Source of the DNA: Nocardioides deserti
Lineage (GTDB): Bacteria > Actinomycetota > Actinomycetes > Propionibacteriales > Nocardioidaceae
Length of the DNA stretch: 64,000 nt
Assembly (NCBI RefSeq): GCF_014266025.1
Contig: NZ_JACMYC010000018.1
Span: 1-64,000, forward strand
Direction: 5' to 3'
The notes below the pieces were generated by a model. It worked only from the letters and a program-made list of their open reading frames with translations. It was not told where the DNA came from and ran no database searches. A program made the position numbers and the translations under genes. Of this stretch, positions 9,862 through 21,201 are shown one piece after another. Every line of letters begins with the position of its first letter. Within the stretch, counting starts at the first letter, position 1.

Positions 9862-9957
9862 AGCCGTGAGGTTCATCGGGGCCCCGATGAACCTCACGGC
9901 TACCCGATGAAATTTCATCGGGGGACCGTCAGCTTCATCGGCTACCCGATGAAGCTG
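9862..9957. repeat. Cluster of three inverted repeats sharing one core
   Basis: Three hairpin-forming palindromes follow the PCD-VOC gene. The first, 9862-9901, is a perfect 40-bp palindrome with no loop. The second, 9903-9922, is a perfect 20-bp palindrome. The third has 12-bp arms at 9930-9941 and 9946-9957 around CTAC. All contain the half-site TTCATCGG and its complement CCGATGAA. No T-run follows, so a standard terminator is not obvious. Confidence 0.95.
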
Positions 9958-9979
9958 CCGCCGGCCCGCCCCGACCCGG

Positions 9980-10013
9980 CCCAGCATGTGGGACATGCGT
10001 CCCGTATGCTGGG
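9980..10013. promoter_or_regulatory. 34-base hairpin upstream of the ilvB promoter
   Basis: Arms CCCAGCAT (9980-9987) and ATGCTGGG (10006-10013) pair outside GGGAC (9990-9994) and GTCCC (9999-10003), with matched GT/GT internal bulges and a four-base loop ATGC. It lies about 40 bp before the -10 box of the ilvB leader, so it may be an operator, or a terminator-like structure for the gene before. Confidence 0.6.
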
Positions 10014-10054
10014 ACGGCAGCCGTGACCGGGTGACGGGCGCGGGGCCGGGCGGC

Positions 10055-10060
10055 TACCGT
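10055..10060 (+). promoter_or_regulatory. -10 box for the ilvB leader transcript
   Basis: TACCGT (TANNNT pattern) ends six bases before the ATG of the 13-codon leader peptide, so the leader mRNA probably begins at or beside that ATG. Confidence 0.6.
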
Positions 10061-10066
10061 GGTCGC

Positions 10067-10108
10067 ATGCGCCAGGACCTCCTTGTACGCACGCGACGCG
10101 TGGGCTGA
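10067..10108 (+). CDS. ilvB leader peptide
   Basis: A 13-residue ORF, MRQDLLVRTRRVG, with two adjacent Leu codons, two Val codons and a TGA at 10106-10108, followed within 30 bases by a T-tailed terminator and then ilvB. This is the arrangement of ribosome-mediated attenuation known for ilvBNC in Corynebacterium. Stalling at Leu/Val codons would favour pairing of GACGC (from 10094) and GCTG with CAGCGCGTC (to about 10134) just before the terminator. It has no Shine-Dalgarno site but has a leaderless-type -10 box. Confidence 0.75.
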   Translation: MRQDLLVRTRRVG

Positions 10109-10135
10109 GCCAGACCGGCTCCCGCCAGCGCGTCA

Positions 10136-10168
10136 CCCCTCGCCGCCTGCGGCCGAGGGGTTTTTTGT
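10136..10168 (+). terminator. ilvB attenuator terminator
   Basis: CCCCTCG (10136-10142) pairs with CGAGGGG (10154-10160), the inner part pairs further, and six T residues follow at 10161-10166. It sits between the leader peptide and ilvB, so it is regulatory rather than an operon end. Confidence 0.85.
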
Positions 10169-10243
10169 TGGCCAGGCACACGCAGGAACACACGCACGGA
10201 ACACCGCAGGACCGAGCACCACCACCGGAACGGGGAAGCAGGA

Positions 10244-13694
<3,451 letters not shown>

Positions 13695-13744
13695 CGCACG
13701 GCAGCACCAGGAACAAACGCGGGCAGGCGACGCGTTCCGATCTC

Positions 13745-14464
13745 ATGCGCATCGAGATCTGGAGCGACGTCGTCTGCCCGTGGTGCTACGTGGGCAAGCG
13801 CCGTCTGGAGAAGGCCCTCGCCGGCTTCGAGCACCGCGACGCCGTCGAGGTCGTCTACCGCTCCTTCGAGCTGGACCCCACCGCCCCGCAGCACGGCCAC
13901 GAGTCGACGCTGAGCCAGCTGGCCAAGAAGTACGGTCAGTCCGAGGAGCAGATGCGCGCCGGCATGCAGTCGCTCATCGAGACGGCCGCCGGCGAGGGCC
14001 TGGACATGAAGCTCTTCGACAACGTCCACACCAACACCGTCGACGCCCACCGCCTGCTGCACCTCGCCCTCGAGACCGGCGGTCCCGCCCTGCAGCGCGA
14101 GCTCAAGGAGCAGCTGCTGGCGGCGTACTTCCTGCGCGCCGAGGACGTCGGCGACCACGACGTGCTCCGCGCCGCCGCCCGAACCGCCGGCCTCGTCGAG
14201 GCGGCAGGGGAGGAGCGGGTCGACGCGGTCCTCGCGAGCCAGGAGTACGCCGACGCGGTCGCCGCCGACGTCGCCCAGGCGCGGGCCTACGGCGCGACCG
14301 GCGTGCCGTTCTTCGTCGTCGACCAGCGCTACGGCGTCTCAGGCGCCCAACCCACCGAGGTCTTCGAGCAGGTGCTCACCCAGGCCTGGGCCGACGCCCA
14401 CCCGGTCCTCACGCCCGTCGGCGGCGACGCCGACGCCTGCGGCCCCGACGGCTGCGCCATCTGA
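13745..14464 (+). CDS. FrnE-like DsbA-family oxidoreductase
   Basis: 239 residues of thioredoxin-fold DsbA type with the redox motif CPWC at C11-C14 (IEIWSDVVCPWCYVG) and the cis-Pro segment GATGVPFFVVDQRYGVSGAQ. FrnE proteins are cytoplasmic disulfide oxidoreductases linked to oxidative-stress tolerance and to polyketide tailoring. No signal peptide, so cytoplasmic. The end, ACGPDGC, has an extra cysteine pair that could be a second redox site. It lies 50 bases after ilvC and may be co-transcribed. Confidence 0.9.
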   Translation: MRIEIWSDVVCPWCYVGKRRLEKALAGFEHRDAVEVVYRSFELDPTAPQHGHESTLSQLAKKYGQSEEQMRAGMQSLIETAAGEGLDMKLFDNVHTNTVDAHRLLHLALETGGPALQRELKEQLLAAYFLRAEDVGDHDVLRAAARTAGLVEAAGEERVDAVLASQEYADAVAADVAQARAYGATGVPFFVVDQRYGVSGAQPTEVFEQVLTQAWADAHPVLTPVGGDADACGPDGCAI

Positions 14465-14505
14465 CCGTCGGGTTCTCGCGCCCCCTTGCGGGGCACCGGG
14501 ACGGC

Positions 14506-14973
14506 GTGCAGACCTTCCTCCCGTACGCCGACTTCGACCGCTCCGCGCGGGTGCTGGACCAGAAGCGGCTCGGCAAGCAGCGGGTCGAGTGCATCCAGGT
14601 CGTGCGCGGGCTGACCTACCCGACGTACGGCTGGAAGAACCACCCGGCGGTGAAGATGTGGCGCGGTCACCTCGAGGCGCTCGGCCGCTACTCCTTCGCG
14701 TGCTGCGAGGCGTGGGTGGAGCTGGGGTACGGCGACACCTGCGCCGCCACCATCGGCACCGACCTGGCCGCGGCCGGGGTCCGCGACGTGCGCACCCAGG
14801 CCGAGCTCGCGGAGGCGGGCGCGCTGCCGCCGTGGCTCGGGGACGAGGCGCTGCACCGCAGCCACCAGTCGAACCTGGTGCGCAAGGACCCGGAGCTCTA
14901 CGGCCCACGGTTCCCCGGCGTGCCCGGTGACCTGCCCTACGTCTGGCCGGGCGACCCGACCGCCGCGGCCTGA
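14506..14973 (+). CDS. MSMEG_6728-type protein (pyrimidine-dimer-glycosylase-like fold)
   Basis: 155 residues from GTG 14506, beginning [19 protein letters not shown] with [16 protein letters not shown] and [13 protein letters not shown], the hallmark of the conserved actinobacterial MSMEG_6728 family. The family is distantly related to T4 endonuclease V-like pyrimidine-dimer DNA glycosylases; the function is not established as far as I know. The frame is open upstream to the frnE stop, but family members start at this position. The last 37 bases overlap the convergent ABC-F gene. Confidence 0.8.
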   Translation: MQTFLPYADFDRSARVLDQKRLGKQRVECIQVVRGLTYPTYGWKNHPAVKMWRGHLEALGRYSFACCEAWVELGYGDTCAATIGTDLAAAGVRDVRTQAELAEAGALPPWLGDEALHRSHQSNLVRKDPELYGPRFPGVPGDLPYVWPGDPTAAA

Positions 14974-16484
14974 CCGAGGTCCAGCACCCGGTCGACCCCG
15001 ACGTCCTCGAGGAACCGGTGGTCGTGGCTGACCACGACCAGGGCCCCGCGGTAGGACGCCAGCGCCGAGACCAGCGCGTCGTACGACGCAAGGTCGAGGT
15101 TGTTCGTGGGCTCGTCGAGCAGCAACAGCTGCGGGGGCGGGTCGGCCAGCAGCAGCGCGGCCAGCGTCGCGCGGAACCGCTCGCCGCCCGACAGCGTGCC
15201 GACGACGCGGTCGGCCGCCCGGCCGCGGAAGAGGAACCGCGCGAGCCGGGCCCGGACCTCGCCCGGCTCGTGCCCGGGCGCGCGGGCCGCGACGTTGTCC
15301 GCCACGCTGACGGCGTCGTCGAGCAGGTCGAGGCGCTGGGGGAGGAAGGCGACCGGCACCCGGGCCTCCTCGACCAGCCGGCGCAGCAGCGTGGTCTTGC
15401 CCGACCCGTTCGGCCCGACCACCCCGATCCGGTCCGGCCCGCTGACGGGCAGCACGCCGTCGAGCACCACCCTGCCCCGCGGCACCTCGGTCCCGGGCAG
15501 GTCGATGCGGATCTCGCGGTCCTCCCGCAGGCGTGACTCCGCCTCGTCGAGGCGTCCGCGCGCGGCGTCGAGCCGCTCCTCGTGCACCTTGCGGTACGCC
15601 GCCGCCGACCGCTCCGCAGCGTTGCGCTTCTTCCCCGCGACGACCGGCGGCAAGCTGCCGGACAGCTGGACGGCCCGGCCCTGCCGCCGGCGCTGCGCCA
15701 GGACCCGCTCCGCCTCGACCCGGTCCGCCTTCTGCCGCCGGAGGTCGGACCGGGCCGCGGTGACGGCCCGCTCGGCGGCGTCCTGCTCGGCAGCGACCTG
15801 CGCGGCGTACGAGGTCCAGCCGCCGCCGTACCACCGCACCGCGCCGTCGCGGAGCTCGCCGATCCGGTCGACCCGCTCGAGCAGGTCGCGGTCGTGGCTG
15901 ACCACCAGCAGCGTGCGGGACCAGCCGGCGACCAGGTCGTGCAGGGCGGCTCGGGCCTCGGCGTCGAGGTTGTTCGTCGGCTCGTCGAGCAGGAGGACGT
16001 CGGGCCGGCCCAGCAGCACCCGGGCCAGCCCGAGCCGGGTCACCTCACCGCCGGACAGCTCGCCGAGCCGGCGGTCGAGCACGTCGGGAGGCAGGCCCAG
16101 CCGGGCCAGCTCGGCGACGGCACGGTCCTCGGCGTCCCAGTCGTCGCCGACGACGTCGTAGTGCGCCTGGTCGACCGAGCCGGCCTCGATCGCCCGGAGC
16201 GCGCGGCGCAGGTCGGCGAGGCCGAGCAGGTCGTCGACCGGGCGCCCGGGATCGGTGGTGAGGTCCTGCGGCAGGTGGCCGACCTCCCCGACGACCACCA
16301 CGTGGCCGGCGGTGGGCCGCAGCAGGCCGGCGACGACCTTGAGCAGCGTGGACTTGCCCGAGCCGTTGGCTCCGACCAGGCCGGAGCGGCCCGGCGGGAC
16401 GAGCAGGTCGAGGCCGCGCAGCGCGGTGGTGCCGTCAGGCCAGGTGAGATCGACGGAGGAGAGGGTGACGACGGACGAGGGCAC
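14937..16484 (-). CDS. ABC-F family ATPase
   Basis: 515 residues, two ABC nucleotide-binding domains and no membrane segments. Walker A sites GANGSGKST (near residue 40) and GPNGSGKTT (about 355); signature and Walker B pairs [21 protein letters not shown] and [21 protein letters not shown]; a charged linker with arginine-rich helices between them. ABC-F proteins act on the ribosome as translation factors or antibiotic-protection proteins. Which class this one belongs to cannot be told from sequence alone. GTG start preceded by GGGAG. The leader at 16515-16540 can form a hairpin. Confidence 0.93.
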   Translation of the reverse strand: MPSSVVTLSSVDLTWPDGTTALRGLDLLVPPGRSGLVGANGSGKSTLLKVVAGLLRPTAGHVVVVGEVGHLPQDLTTDPGRPVDDLLGLADLRRALRAIEAGSVDQAHYDVVGDDWDAEDRAVAELARLGLPPDVLDRRLGELSGGEVTRLGLARVLLGRPDVLLLDEPTNNLDAEARAALHDLVAGWSRTLLVVSHDRDLLERVDRIGELRDGAVRWYGGGWTSYAAQVAAEQDAAERAVTAARSDLRRQKADRVEAERVLAQRRRQGRAVQLSGSLPPVVAGKKRNAAERSAAAYRKVHEERLDAARGRLDEAESRLREDREIRIDLPGTEVPRGRVVLDGVLPVSGPDRIGVVGPNGSGKTTLLRRLVEEARVPVAFLPQRLDLLDDAVSVADNVAARAPGHEPGEVRARLARFLFRGRAADRVVGTLSGGERFRATLAALLLADPPPQLLLLDEPTNNLDLASYDALVSALASYRGALVVVSHDHRFLEDVGVDRVLDLGQAAAVGSPGQT

Positions 16485-16650
16485 GGTTGCTCCCGGGAGG
16501 TGAGGAGGGTGCGTCGCAGCGGCCGAGCGGCTCGGCTGCGGCGCGGGGTCACCTCAGAGGAACAACGGCGGTCCTGTCGTCGGGGGTGGGACGTGGAGGA
16601 CGGTACGTCGCCGGCCGGCCTCGCCGCGAGCGGTTTTCGCCGGCGCTCGC

Positions 16651-18087
16651 TCAGGCCACCATCACCCGACCGGTACGTCGCCGGGCGGCCCCCGCCGGTC
16701 GCTCGCGCACGACCGCCCACGCGGATGCCAGTCGCCGGACCGCCTCCTCCAGCTCCTCGGCCGGCCGCGTCCACGGGACCCGCACGAACCGGTCGAGGCC
16801 GCCGGAGACCGCGAAGACCGGTCCCGGCGCGACGATCACGCCCTGCTGCTCGGCCTCGGCGGTGACGGCGGTGGCCAGCGGCCGCGGCAGCTCGCACCAC
16901 ACCGCCAGCCCGCCGCCGGGCAGCCGGAAGCGCCAGTCCGGCAGGTGCTCGGCCAGCGCCCCGGCCAGCGCGTCGCGCTGCTCGCGCAGCCGGCTCACGT
17001 GGTCGGGCAGCACCGGGCCGTCGGCCAGCAGCCGGGCCAGCACCAGCTGCTCGAGCACCGGTGCGCCGAGGTCCATCGCCACCCGGGCGTCGGTCAGGTC
17101 GGCCATCCGCTCGTGCGGCGCGCGGATCCAGCCCAGCCGCAGGCCGCCCCAGAAGCTCTTGCTTGCGCTGCCGATGGTGATCGTCCCCGGCGCGTGCGCC
17201 GCGAACGGCCGCGGCATCTCCTGCCCGTCGAGCGCGAGCGCCTGGTGCGCCTCGTCGACCACCGCGACCGTGCCCGCCCGGCGCAGGTGCGCGGCGTACT
17301 GCTCGCGCTGGGCGTCGCTCATCAGGTGCCCCGTCGGGTTCTGGAAGTCCGGGACGAGGTAGGCCAGCCCCGGCCGGGTCTGCCGCAGGACGGCGCCGAC
17401 CGCGTCGAGGTCCCAGCCGTCGGGGTCGACCGGGGCCTCCACCAGCCGAGCGCCGGTGCGCCGCAGCGCCTGGGTGGCGTTGGGGTAGACCGGCGACTCG
17501 ACCAGCACCCGCTGCCCGCGGCCCGCGAACGCCGCCGCCACGATGCCCGCCGCGCTCAGCGCACCCGGCGTGACCATGACCTGCGCCGGGTCGGTCGGCA
17601 GCCCGCGCGCCTCGTAGGTCGCCGCGATCGCCGCCTGGAGCCCCGGCAGGCCGGCGGGGAAGTAGCCGTGCCCGCCGAGGTACGCCGGCAGGTCGGCCGC
17701 CGCGTCCGCGTACGCCGCGGCGAGGCCGGCCGGCGCGGTCGCCGCCGCGCAGTTCAGGTCGATCGCGGTGTCGTCGCCGGGGCGGGGGAGCAGCGCCCGG
17801 TCGTGGGACCGGGCGCGCCCGCCCGGGACGCGGGTGAAGGTGCCCGCGCCCTGGCGTGCCTCGGCGTACCCGCTCTCGCACAACGCGGCGTACGCCCTGG
17901 TCACCGTGGTGCGGGAGACGCCGAGCACCTCGGTGAGCTCGCGCTCGCTCGGCAACCGGGTGCCCAGCGGCACCCGGCCGTCGCCGATGAGGAGGGTGAG
18001 GGCCTCGGCCAGACCGGCGTAGGCGGGGGAGCGGCTGAAGCCGTCGACGAGCGAGGCGACCCGGGCGGCGCTGACGGACTGCTGCAT
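16651..18087 (-). CDS. MocR-type regulator (GntR HTH + aminotransferase domain), YczR-like
   Basis: 478 residues from ATG 18087: winged-helix GntR domain (about 20-90, LPSERELTEVLGVSRTTVTRAYAAL) joined to a fold-type I aminotransferase-like domain with the PLP lysine in IGSASKSFWGGLRLGW. MocR proteins use PLP or an amino-acid aldimine as effector. It is divergent from a YczE-type membrane gene 62 bases away; this regulator/transporter pairing is a recognised MocR subgroup (YczR-YczE). ATTGG repeats between the two starts are likely its operator. Confidence 0.92.
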   Translation of the reverse strand: MQQSVSAARVASLVDGFSRSPAYAGLAEALTLLIGDGRVPLGTRLPSERELTEVLGVSRTTVTRAYAALCESGYAEARQGAGTFTRVPGGRARSHDRALLPRPGDDTAIDLNCAAATAPAGLAAAYADAAADLPAYLGGHGYFPAGLPGLQAAIAATYEARGLPTDPAQVMVTPGALSAAGIVAAAFAGRGQRVLVESPVYPNATQALRRTGARLVEAPVDPDGWDLDAVGAVLRQTRPGLAYLVPDFQNPTGHLMSDAQREQYAAHLRRAGTVAVVDEAHQALALDGQEMPRPFAAHAPGTITIGSASKSFWGGLRLGWIRAPHERMADLTDARVAMDLGAPVLEQLVLARLLADGPVLPDHVSRLREQRDALAGALAEHLPDWRFRLPGGGLAVWCELPRPLATAVTAEAEQQGVIVAPGPVFAVSGGLDRFVRVPWTRPAEELEEAVRRLASAWAVVRERPAGAARRRTGRVMVA

Positions 18088-18105
18088 GCAGACCACTGTC
18101 GCACG

Positions 18106-18130
18106 ATTGGCTATTGGTGAGCAGTCCAAT
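18106..18130. promoter_or_regulatory. Candidate MocR operator
   Basis: ATTGG at 18106-18110 and 18113-18117 in direct orientation, plus inverted CCAAT at 18126-18130, between the MocR and YczE-type genes. Repeats of this kind in the divergent gap are typical MocR binding sites. Confidence 0.55.
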
Positions 18131-18149
18131 TCGGGCGCATCGTGGTCTC

Positions 18150-18899
18150 GTGACCGATCTCGCCACCCGCCCCGTGCTCGCCGACCTCGGCCCGGTCGCC
18201 CAGCTCCGTGCCGGGCGGCTGCCGCGGCGGCTGGTGCAGCTGTACGTGGGGCTGGTGCTGTACGGCGTCTCGCTCGGGATGATGGTCCGCTCCGACCTCG
18301 GGCTGGCGCCGTGGGACGTGCTCCACTCCGGCCTGATCCGCTACCTGCCGATCACGCTCGGGCAGGCGGTCGTGCTGATGAGCTTCGTGGTGCTCCTGCT
18401 GTGGATCCCGCTGCGGGAGATGCCCGGCCTCGGCACGATCAGCAACGCGATCGTGGTCGGCCTCGCCGCCGACGCCACGCTCTGGGCCCTCGACCGCCCC
18501 GACGGGCTCGTCCTGCGGATCCTCCTGGTCGTCGGCGGGGTAGCCCTGTGCGGGTACGCCGGCGCGATGTACATCGGCTCCCAGCTCGGCCGCGGCCCCC
18601 GCGACGGGCTGATGACCGGCCTGTCCCGCCGCACCGGCCGGTCGATCCGCCTGGTCCGCACCGGCATCGAGGTGACCGTCGTGCTCGTCGGCCTCGCCCT
18701 CGGCGGCGTCCTCGGCCTCGGCACGGTCCTCTACGCGCTCGCGATCGGCCCGCTCACCCAGGCCTGGCTGCCGGGCTGGACGGTCGCGCTCGGCTCCTCC
18801 CCGCAACCGTCGTCCACAGGCGGGCGGCCGTCGCCGGCTACCGCTTGGTCGCGATCAGCGTCGAGGCGTCGGAGGCGACCATCACCTCGACGGCGGTGA
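18150..18899 (+). CDS. YczE/YitT-type membrane protein
   Basis: 249 residues with about five transmembrane helices (VQLYVGLVLYGVSLGMMV, AVVLMSFVVLLLWIPL, ILLVVGGVALCGYAGAMYI, GIEVTVVLVGLALGGVLG) and the GxxxGTVLYALAIGPLTQ segment typical of YczE/DUF161 proteins. Transport substrate unknown; the paired MocR regulator suggests an amino-acid or vitamin B6-related compound. GTG 18150 gives the best N-terminus. The last 20 or so residues (SRSASRRRRRPSPRRR) lie over the antisense of the convergent methyltransferase gene and look like read-through into that gene rather than conserved protein. Confidence 0.82.
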   Translation: MTDLATRPVLADLGPVAQLRAGRLPRRLVQLYVGLVLYGVSLGMMVRSDLGLAPWDVLHSGLIRYLPITLGQAVVLMSFVVLLLWIPLREMPGLGTISNAIVVGLAADATLWALDRPDGLVLRILLVVGGVALCGYAGAMYIGSQLGRGPRDGLMTGLSRRTGRSIRLVRTGIEVTVVLVGLALGGVLGLGTVLYALAIGPLTQAWLPGWTVALGSSPQPSSTGGRPSPATAWSRSASRRRRRPSPRRR

Positions 18900-19407
18900 A
18901 CCGCTCGTCGGTGAGCCACTGCTCGCGCAGGGTGTCGACCCGGCCGTCGGCGACGGGCGGCCACAGCTCGCAGGGGGTGAAGTCGTCGAGGACGACGATG
19001 CCGCCCTCCTCGACGAGGTCGGCGACGGCGTCGACACCGACCTCGGTGGGCTCGCCGGAGTCGAGGAAGAGCAGCGAGAAGGGACCCTTGTCGAGCAGGG
19101 TCGACCAGTCGGCGGAGAGCACCTCAACCTGCGGGTCGTCGGCGAAGATCTCGGCGGCTGCGCCGGCCAGCCGGGCGTCCAGCTCGGCGGTGACGATCCG
19201 GGTGTCGTCGTCGCGCACGCCGGAGCGCAGCCACGCGGTGCCGACGCCGCAGCCGGTGCCGAACTCGGCCATGGTGCCGCCGCGGGTCGCGGCGAGGGTG
19301 GCGAGCAGCCGGCCGGTCTCGTTGCGGCAGAAGGAGACGTAGCCCGAGCGCCGCGAGACCGCGAACGCACGGGAGACCACGTCGGGCAGGTCGGGCGGCG
19401 CGCTCAT
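18838..19407 (-). CDS. O-methyltransferase-like SAM-dependent methyltransferase
   Basis: 189 residues from ATG 19407. The SAM-binding motif I is MAEFGTGCGVGTAWL; motif II LDARLAGAAAEIF; acidic motif LLFLDSGEP and EGGIVVLDDFTP match class I Rossmann methyltransferases close to catechol O-methyltransferase-like proteins. Substrate unknown. Convergent with the YczE-type gene (62-base overlap at the 3' ends). Confidence 0.85.
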   Translation of the reverse strand: MSAPPDLPDVVSRAFAVSRRSGYVSFCRNETGRLLATLAATRGGTMAEFGTGCGVGTAWLRSGVRDDDTRIVTAELDARLAGAAAEIFADDPQVEVLSADWSTLLDKGPFSLLFLDSGEPTEVGVDAVADLVEEGGIVVLDDFTPCELWPPVADGRVDTLREQWLTDERFTAVEVMVASDASTLIATKR

Positions 19408-19492
19408 GCCGGGGAGTCTCCCATCCCGGGACGGTTGTCTCGGATCGCGGACGGTTCGCGGAAACGGGTGGTGCGCGGGACCGGGGCGGGCA

Positions 19493-19498
19493 TAGCCT
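19493..19498 (+). promoter_or_regulatory. -10 box upstream of the leuB leader
   Basis: TAGCCT fits TANNNT and ends nine bases before the ATG of a 16-codon mini-ORF. Confidence 0.5.
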
Positions 19499-19507
19499 CG
19501 CCCCATC

Positions 19508-19558
19508 ATGCGGAGCGTCTTCGTACTCATCGAGCGCCGCGGCGAGGCCCAGCAGTAA
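19508..19558 (+). CDS. Putative leader peptide upstream of leuB
   Basis: A 16-residue ORF, MRSVFVLIERRGEAQQ, ending in TAA. It begins right after a -10 box, contains consecutive Val, Leu and Ile codons, and is followed 11 bases later by a strong hairpin. A branched-chain amino-acid leader peptide is inferred from this and from the downstream genes leuB and ilvE. No T-run terminator is seen, so any attenuation would have to work another way. It could also be a chance ORF. Confidence 0.45.
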   Translation: MRSVFVLIERRGEAQQ

Positions 19559-19875
19559 CCACTGCACCGTGAGGCCCCTCTCGCCGCGGTGGTCGGCGTT
19601 TGCTCCCGGGCCTCACCCCTCGCTCCTCCGGAGCAGCTCCCTCGGCGGAGCGCTTCCCGGAGAGCAGCACGACCCGAAGACGCCACCGCGGCGGACCAGC
19701 CACAGCACGTGCGCGATCCGCATCCCTGCCGGTCTCCTCGGCCCGCGCGACCCGCGGGCCGACCGCTCCTCCGCGGCGGCGTCTCCCGGGCAGTCACCCC
19801 AGACATCCCAGGCACCCCAGCCACTCCCAGGCACCCCGAGACGTAGCCACACCTGAGACGACAGGAGATCCAGCG
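19559..19875 (+). other. Structured untranslated region upstream of the small gene and leuB
   Basis: About 315 bases without a supported gene. Hairpin one: GTGAGGCCC (19569-19577) with GGGCCTCAC (19608-19616), containing an inner GCCG/CGGC stem. Hairpin two: perfect 10-bp arms at 19738-19747 and 19753-19762 around a five-base loop. Further CTCCGGAG and GGAG/CTCC pairings lie between. Could be a regulatory leader; no known riboswitch recognised. Confidence 0.5.
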
Positions 19876-20001
19876 ATGTACGACATGTATCCCGAGTGGG
19901 GCCCCGCGAGCCACGACCCGGAGAACCCCCGCAGCCACGAGGCGGTCCAGCACTCTCTCGACCTGCGGGACAACGGTGGCCAGCGCCCCGACGACAACTA
20001 A
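19876..20001 (+). CDS. Small acidic protein of 41 residues ahead of leuB
   Basis: Starts [18 protein letters not shown] and ends [16 protein letters not shown] 19876 has AGGAGA seven bases upstream, a good ribosome site. The stop is 11 bases before the leuB ATG, so the two are almost surely one transcript. Hydrophilic, no membrane segment or recognised domain. The clear ribosome site and tight spacing argue that it is real. Function unknown. Confidence 0.6.
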   Translation: MYDMYPEWGPASHDPENPRSHEAVQHSLDLRDNGGQRPDDN

Positions 20002-20012
20002 CGTCCGGCCCC

Positions 20013-21104
20013 ATGACCACCCACACCACCAGCCCCACCAGCGGCACGGTCCGGCTCGCCGTCATCCCCGGCGACGGCATCGGCCCGGAGGTGACCGCCG
20101 AGGCCCTCAAGGTCCTCGAGGTCGCCTCGCCCGACGGCGTGAAGTTCGAGCAGACCAGCTACGACCTCGGCGCCGAGCGGTACCTCGCGACCGGCGAGGT
20201 GCTGCCCGACTCGGTGCTGGCGGAGGTCCGCGACCACGACGCGATCCTGCTCGGCGCGGTGGGTGGCAAGCCGAACGACCCGAACCTGCCCCCGGGCATC
20301 CTCGAGCGCGGCCTGCTGCTGCGCCTGCGCTTCGAGCTCGACCACTACGTCAACCTGCGCCCCTCGCGGATCTTCCCCGGCAGCGTCTCGCCGCTCTCGG
20401 AGGCCGTGACCGGTCGCGGTGAGGTGGACTTCGTGGTCGTGCGCGAGGGCACCGAGGGTCCCTACACCGGCAACGGCGGCGCGCTGCGCGTCGGCACGCC
20501 GCACGAGGTGGCCACGGAGGTCTCGGTCAACACGGCGTACGGCGTGGAGCGGGTCGTCCGCGACGCGTTCGCGCGCGCCGAGCGCCGGCCCCGCAAGAAG
20601 CTCACCCTGGTCCACAAGACCAACGTGCTCGTCAACGCCGGCTCGGTCTGGTGGCGGCTGTTCGAGCAGGTGGCGGCCGAGCACCCGGACGTGACCACCG
20701 ACTACATGCACATCGACGCGGCGATGATCCACCTGACCACCGACCCGCAGCGCTTCGACGTGATCGTCACCGACAACCTCTTCGGCGACATCGTCACCGA
20801 CCTCGCCGCCGCCATCACCGGCGGCATCGGGCTCGCCGCGTCCGGCAACGTCAACCCCGACCGGACCGCGCCCAGCATGTTCGAGCCCGTCCACGGCTCG
20901 GCCCCCGACATCGCCGGCCAGCAGAAGGCCGACCCGACGGCGGCGATCCTGTCCGCGTCGCTGCTCCTGGACCACCTCGGCCACCCCGACGCCGCGAAGG
21001 TCATCGAGGACGCTGTCGTCGCCGACCTCGCCGAGCGCGACGCCGGCGCCCCGCGCACCACCGCGCAGGTCGGCGACGCGGTCGCCGCGCGAGTAGCCGG
21101 CTGA
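20013..21104 (+). CDS. leuB: 3-isopropylmalate dehydrogenase
   Basis: Oxidatively decarboxylates 3-isopropylmalate (leucine) and, in the citramalate route, 3-methylmalate to 2-oxobutyrate (isoleucine). 363 residues. Features: [17 protein letters not shown] at the N-terminus, substrate loop [15 protein letters not shown], Asp-rich metal site [17 protein letters not shown] and the NAD-binding [13 protein letters not shown] stretch. ATG 20013 gives the normal N-terminus. The gene is preceded by the 41-residue small gene and followed after 97 bases by ilvE. Confidence 0.97.
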   Translation: MTTHTTSPTSGTVRLAVIPGDGIGPEVTAEALKVLEVASPDGVKFEQTSYDLGAERYLATGEVLPDSVLAEVRDHDAILLGAVGGKPNDPNLPPGILERGLLLRLRFELDHYVNLRPSRIFPGSVSPLSEAVTGRGEVDFVVVREGTEGPYTGNGGALRVGTPHEVATEVSVNTAYGVERVVRDAFARAERRPRKKLTLVHKTNVLVNAGSVWWRLFEQVAAEHPDVTTDYMHIDAAMIHLTTDPQRFDVIVTDNLFGDIVTDLAAAITGGIGLAASGNVNPDRTAPSMFEPVHGSAPDIAGQQKADPTAAILSASLLLDHLGHPDAAKVIEDAVVADLAERDAGAPRTTAQVGDAVAARVAG

Positions 21105-21188
21105 CCGTCCGGCCACGAGCGCGACGAGCTCGAGCCGGCGGACGCGACGTACCCGACCCGGCCCCGCCGGCCCGAGCTCCCCGAGGAC

Positions 21189-21194
21189 TACCGT
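21189..21194 (+). promoter_or_regulatory. -10 box of a leaderless ilvE promoter
   Basis: TACCGT ends seven bases before ATG 21202. It helps to choose that ATG over GTG 21193, which lies inside the box. Confidence 0.5.
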
Positions 21195-21201
21195 GACCCC
21201 C

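Noticed and set aside
14464-14506. N-terminal extension of the MSMEG_6728-type gene to the frnE stop (third CTGA case)
   Set aside because: Family members begin at the VQTFLP segment, so the GTG at 14506 is sufficient and no CTG start is needed.
16485-16560. Possible upstream ORF (GTG 16552, minus strand) and hairpin as an ABC-F attenuator
   Set aside because: The ORF has no stop before the ABC-F start and runs on out of frame, and no T-run terminator is present. The hairpin at 16515-16540 alone is not enough.
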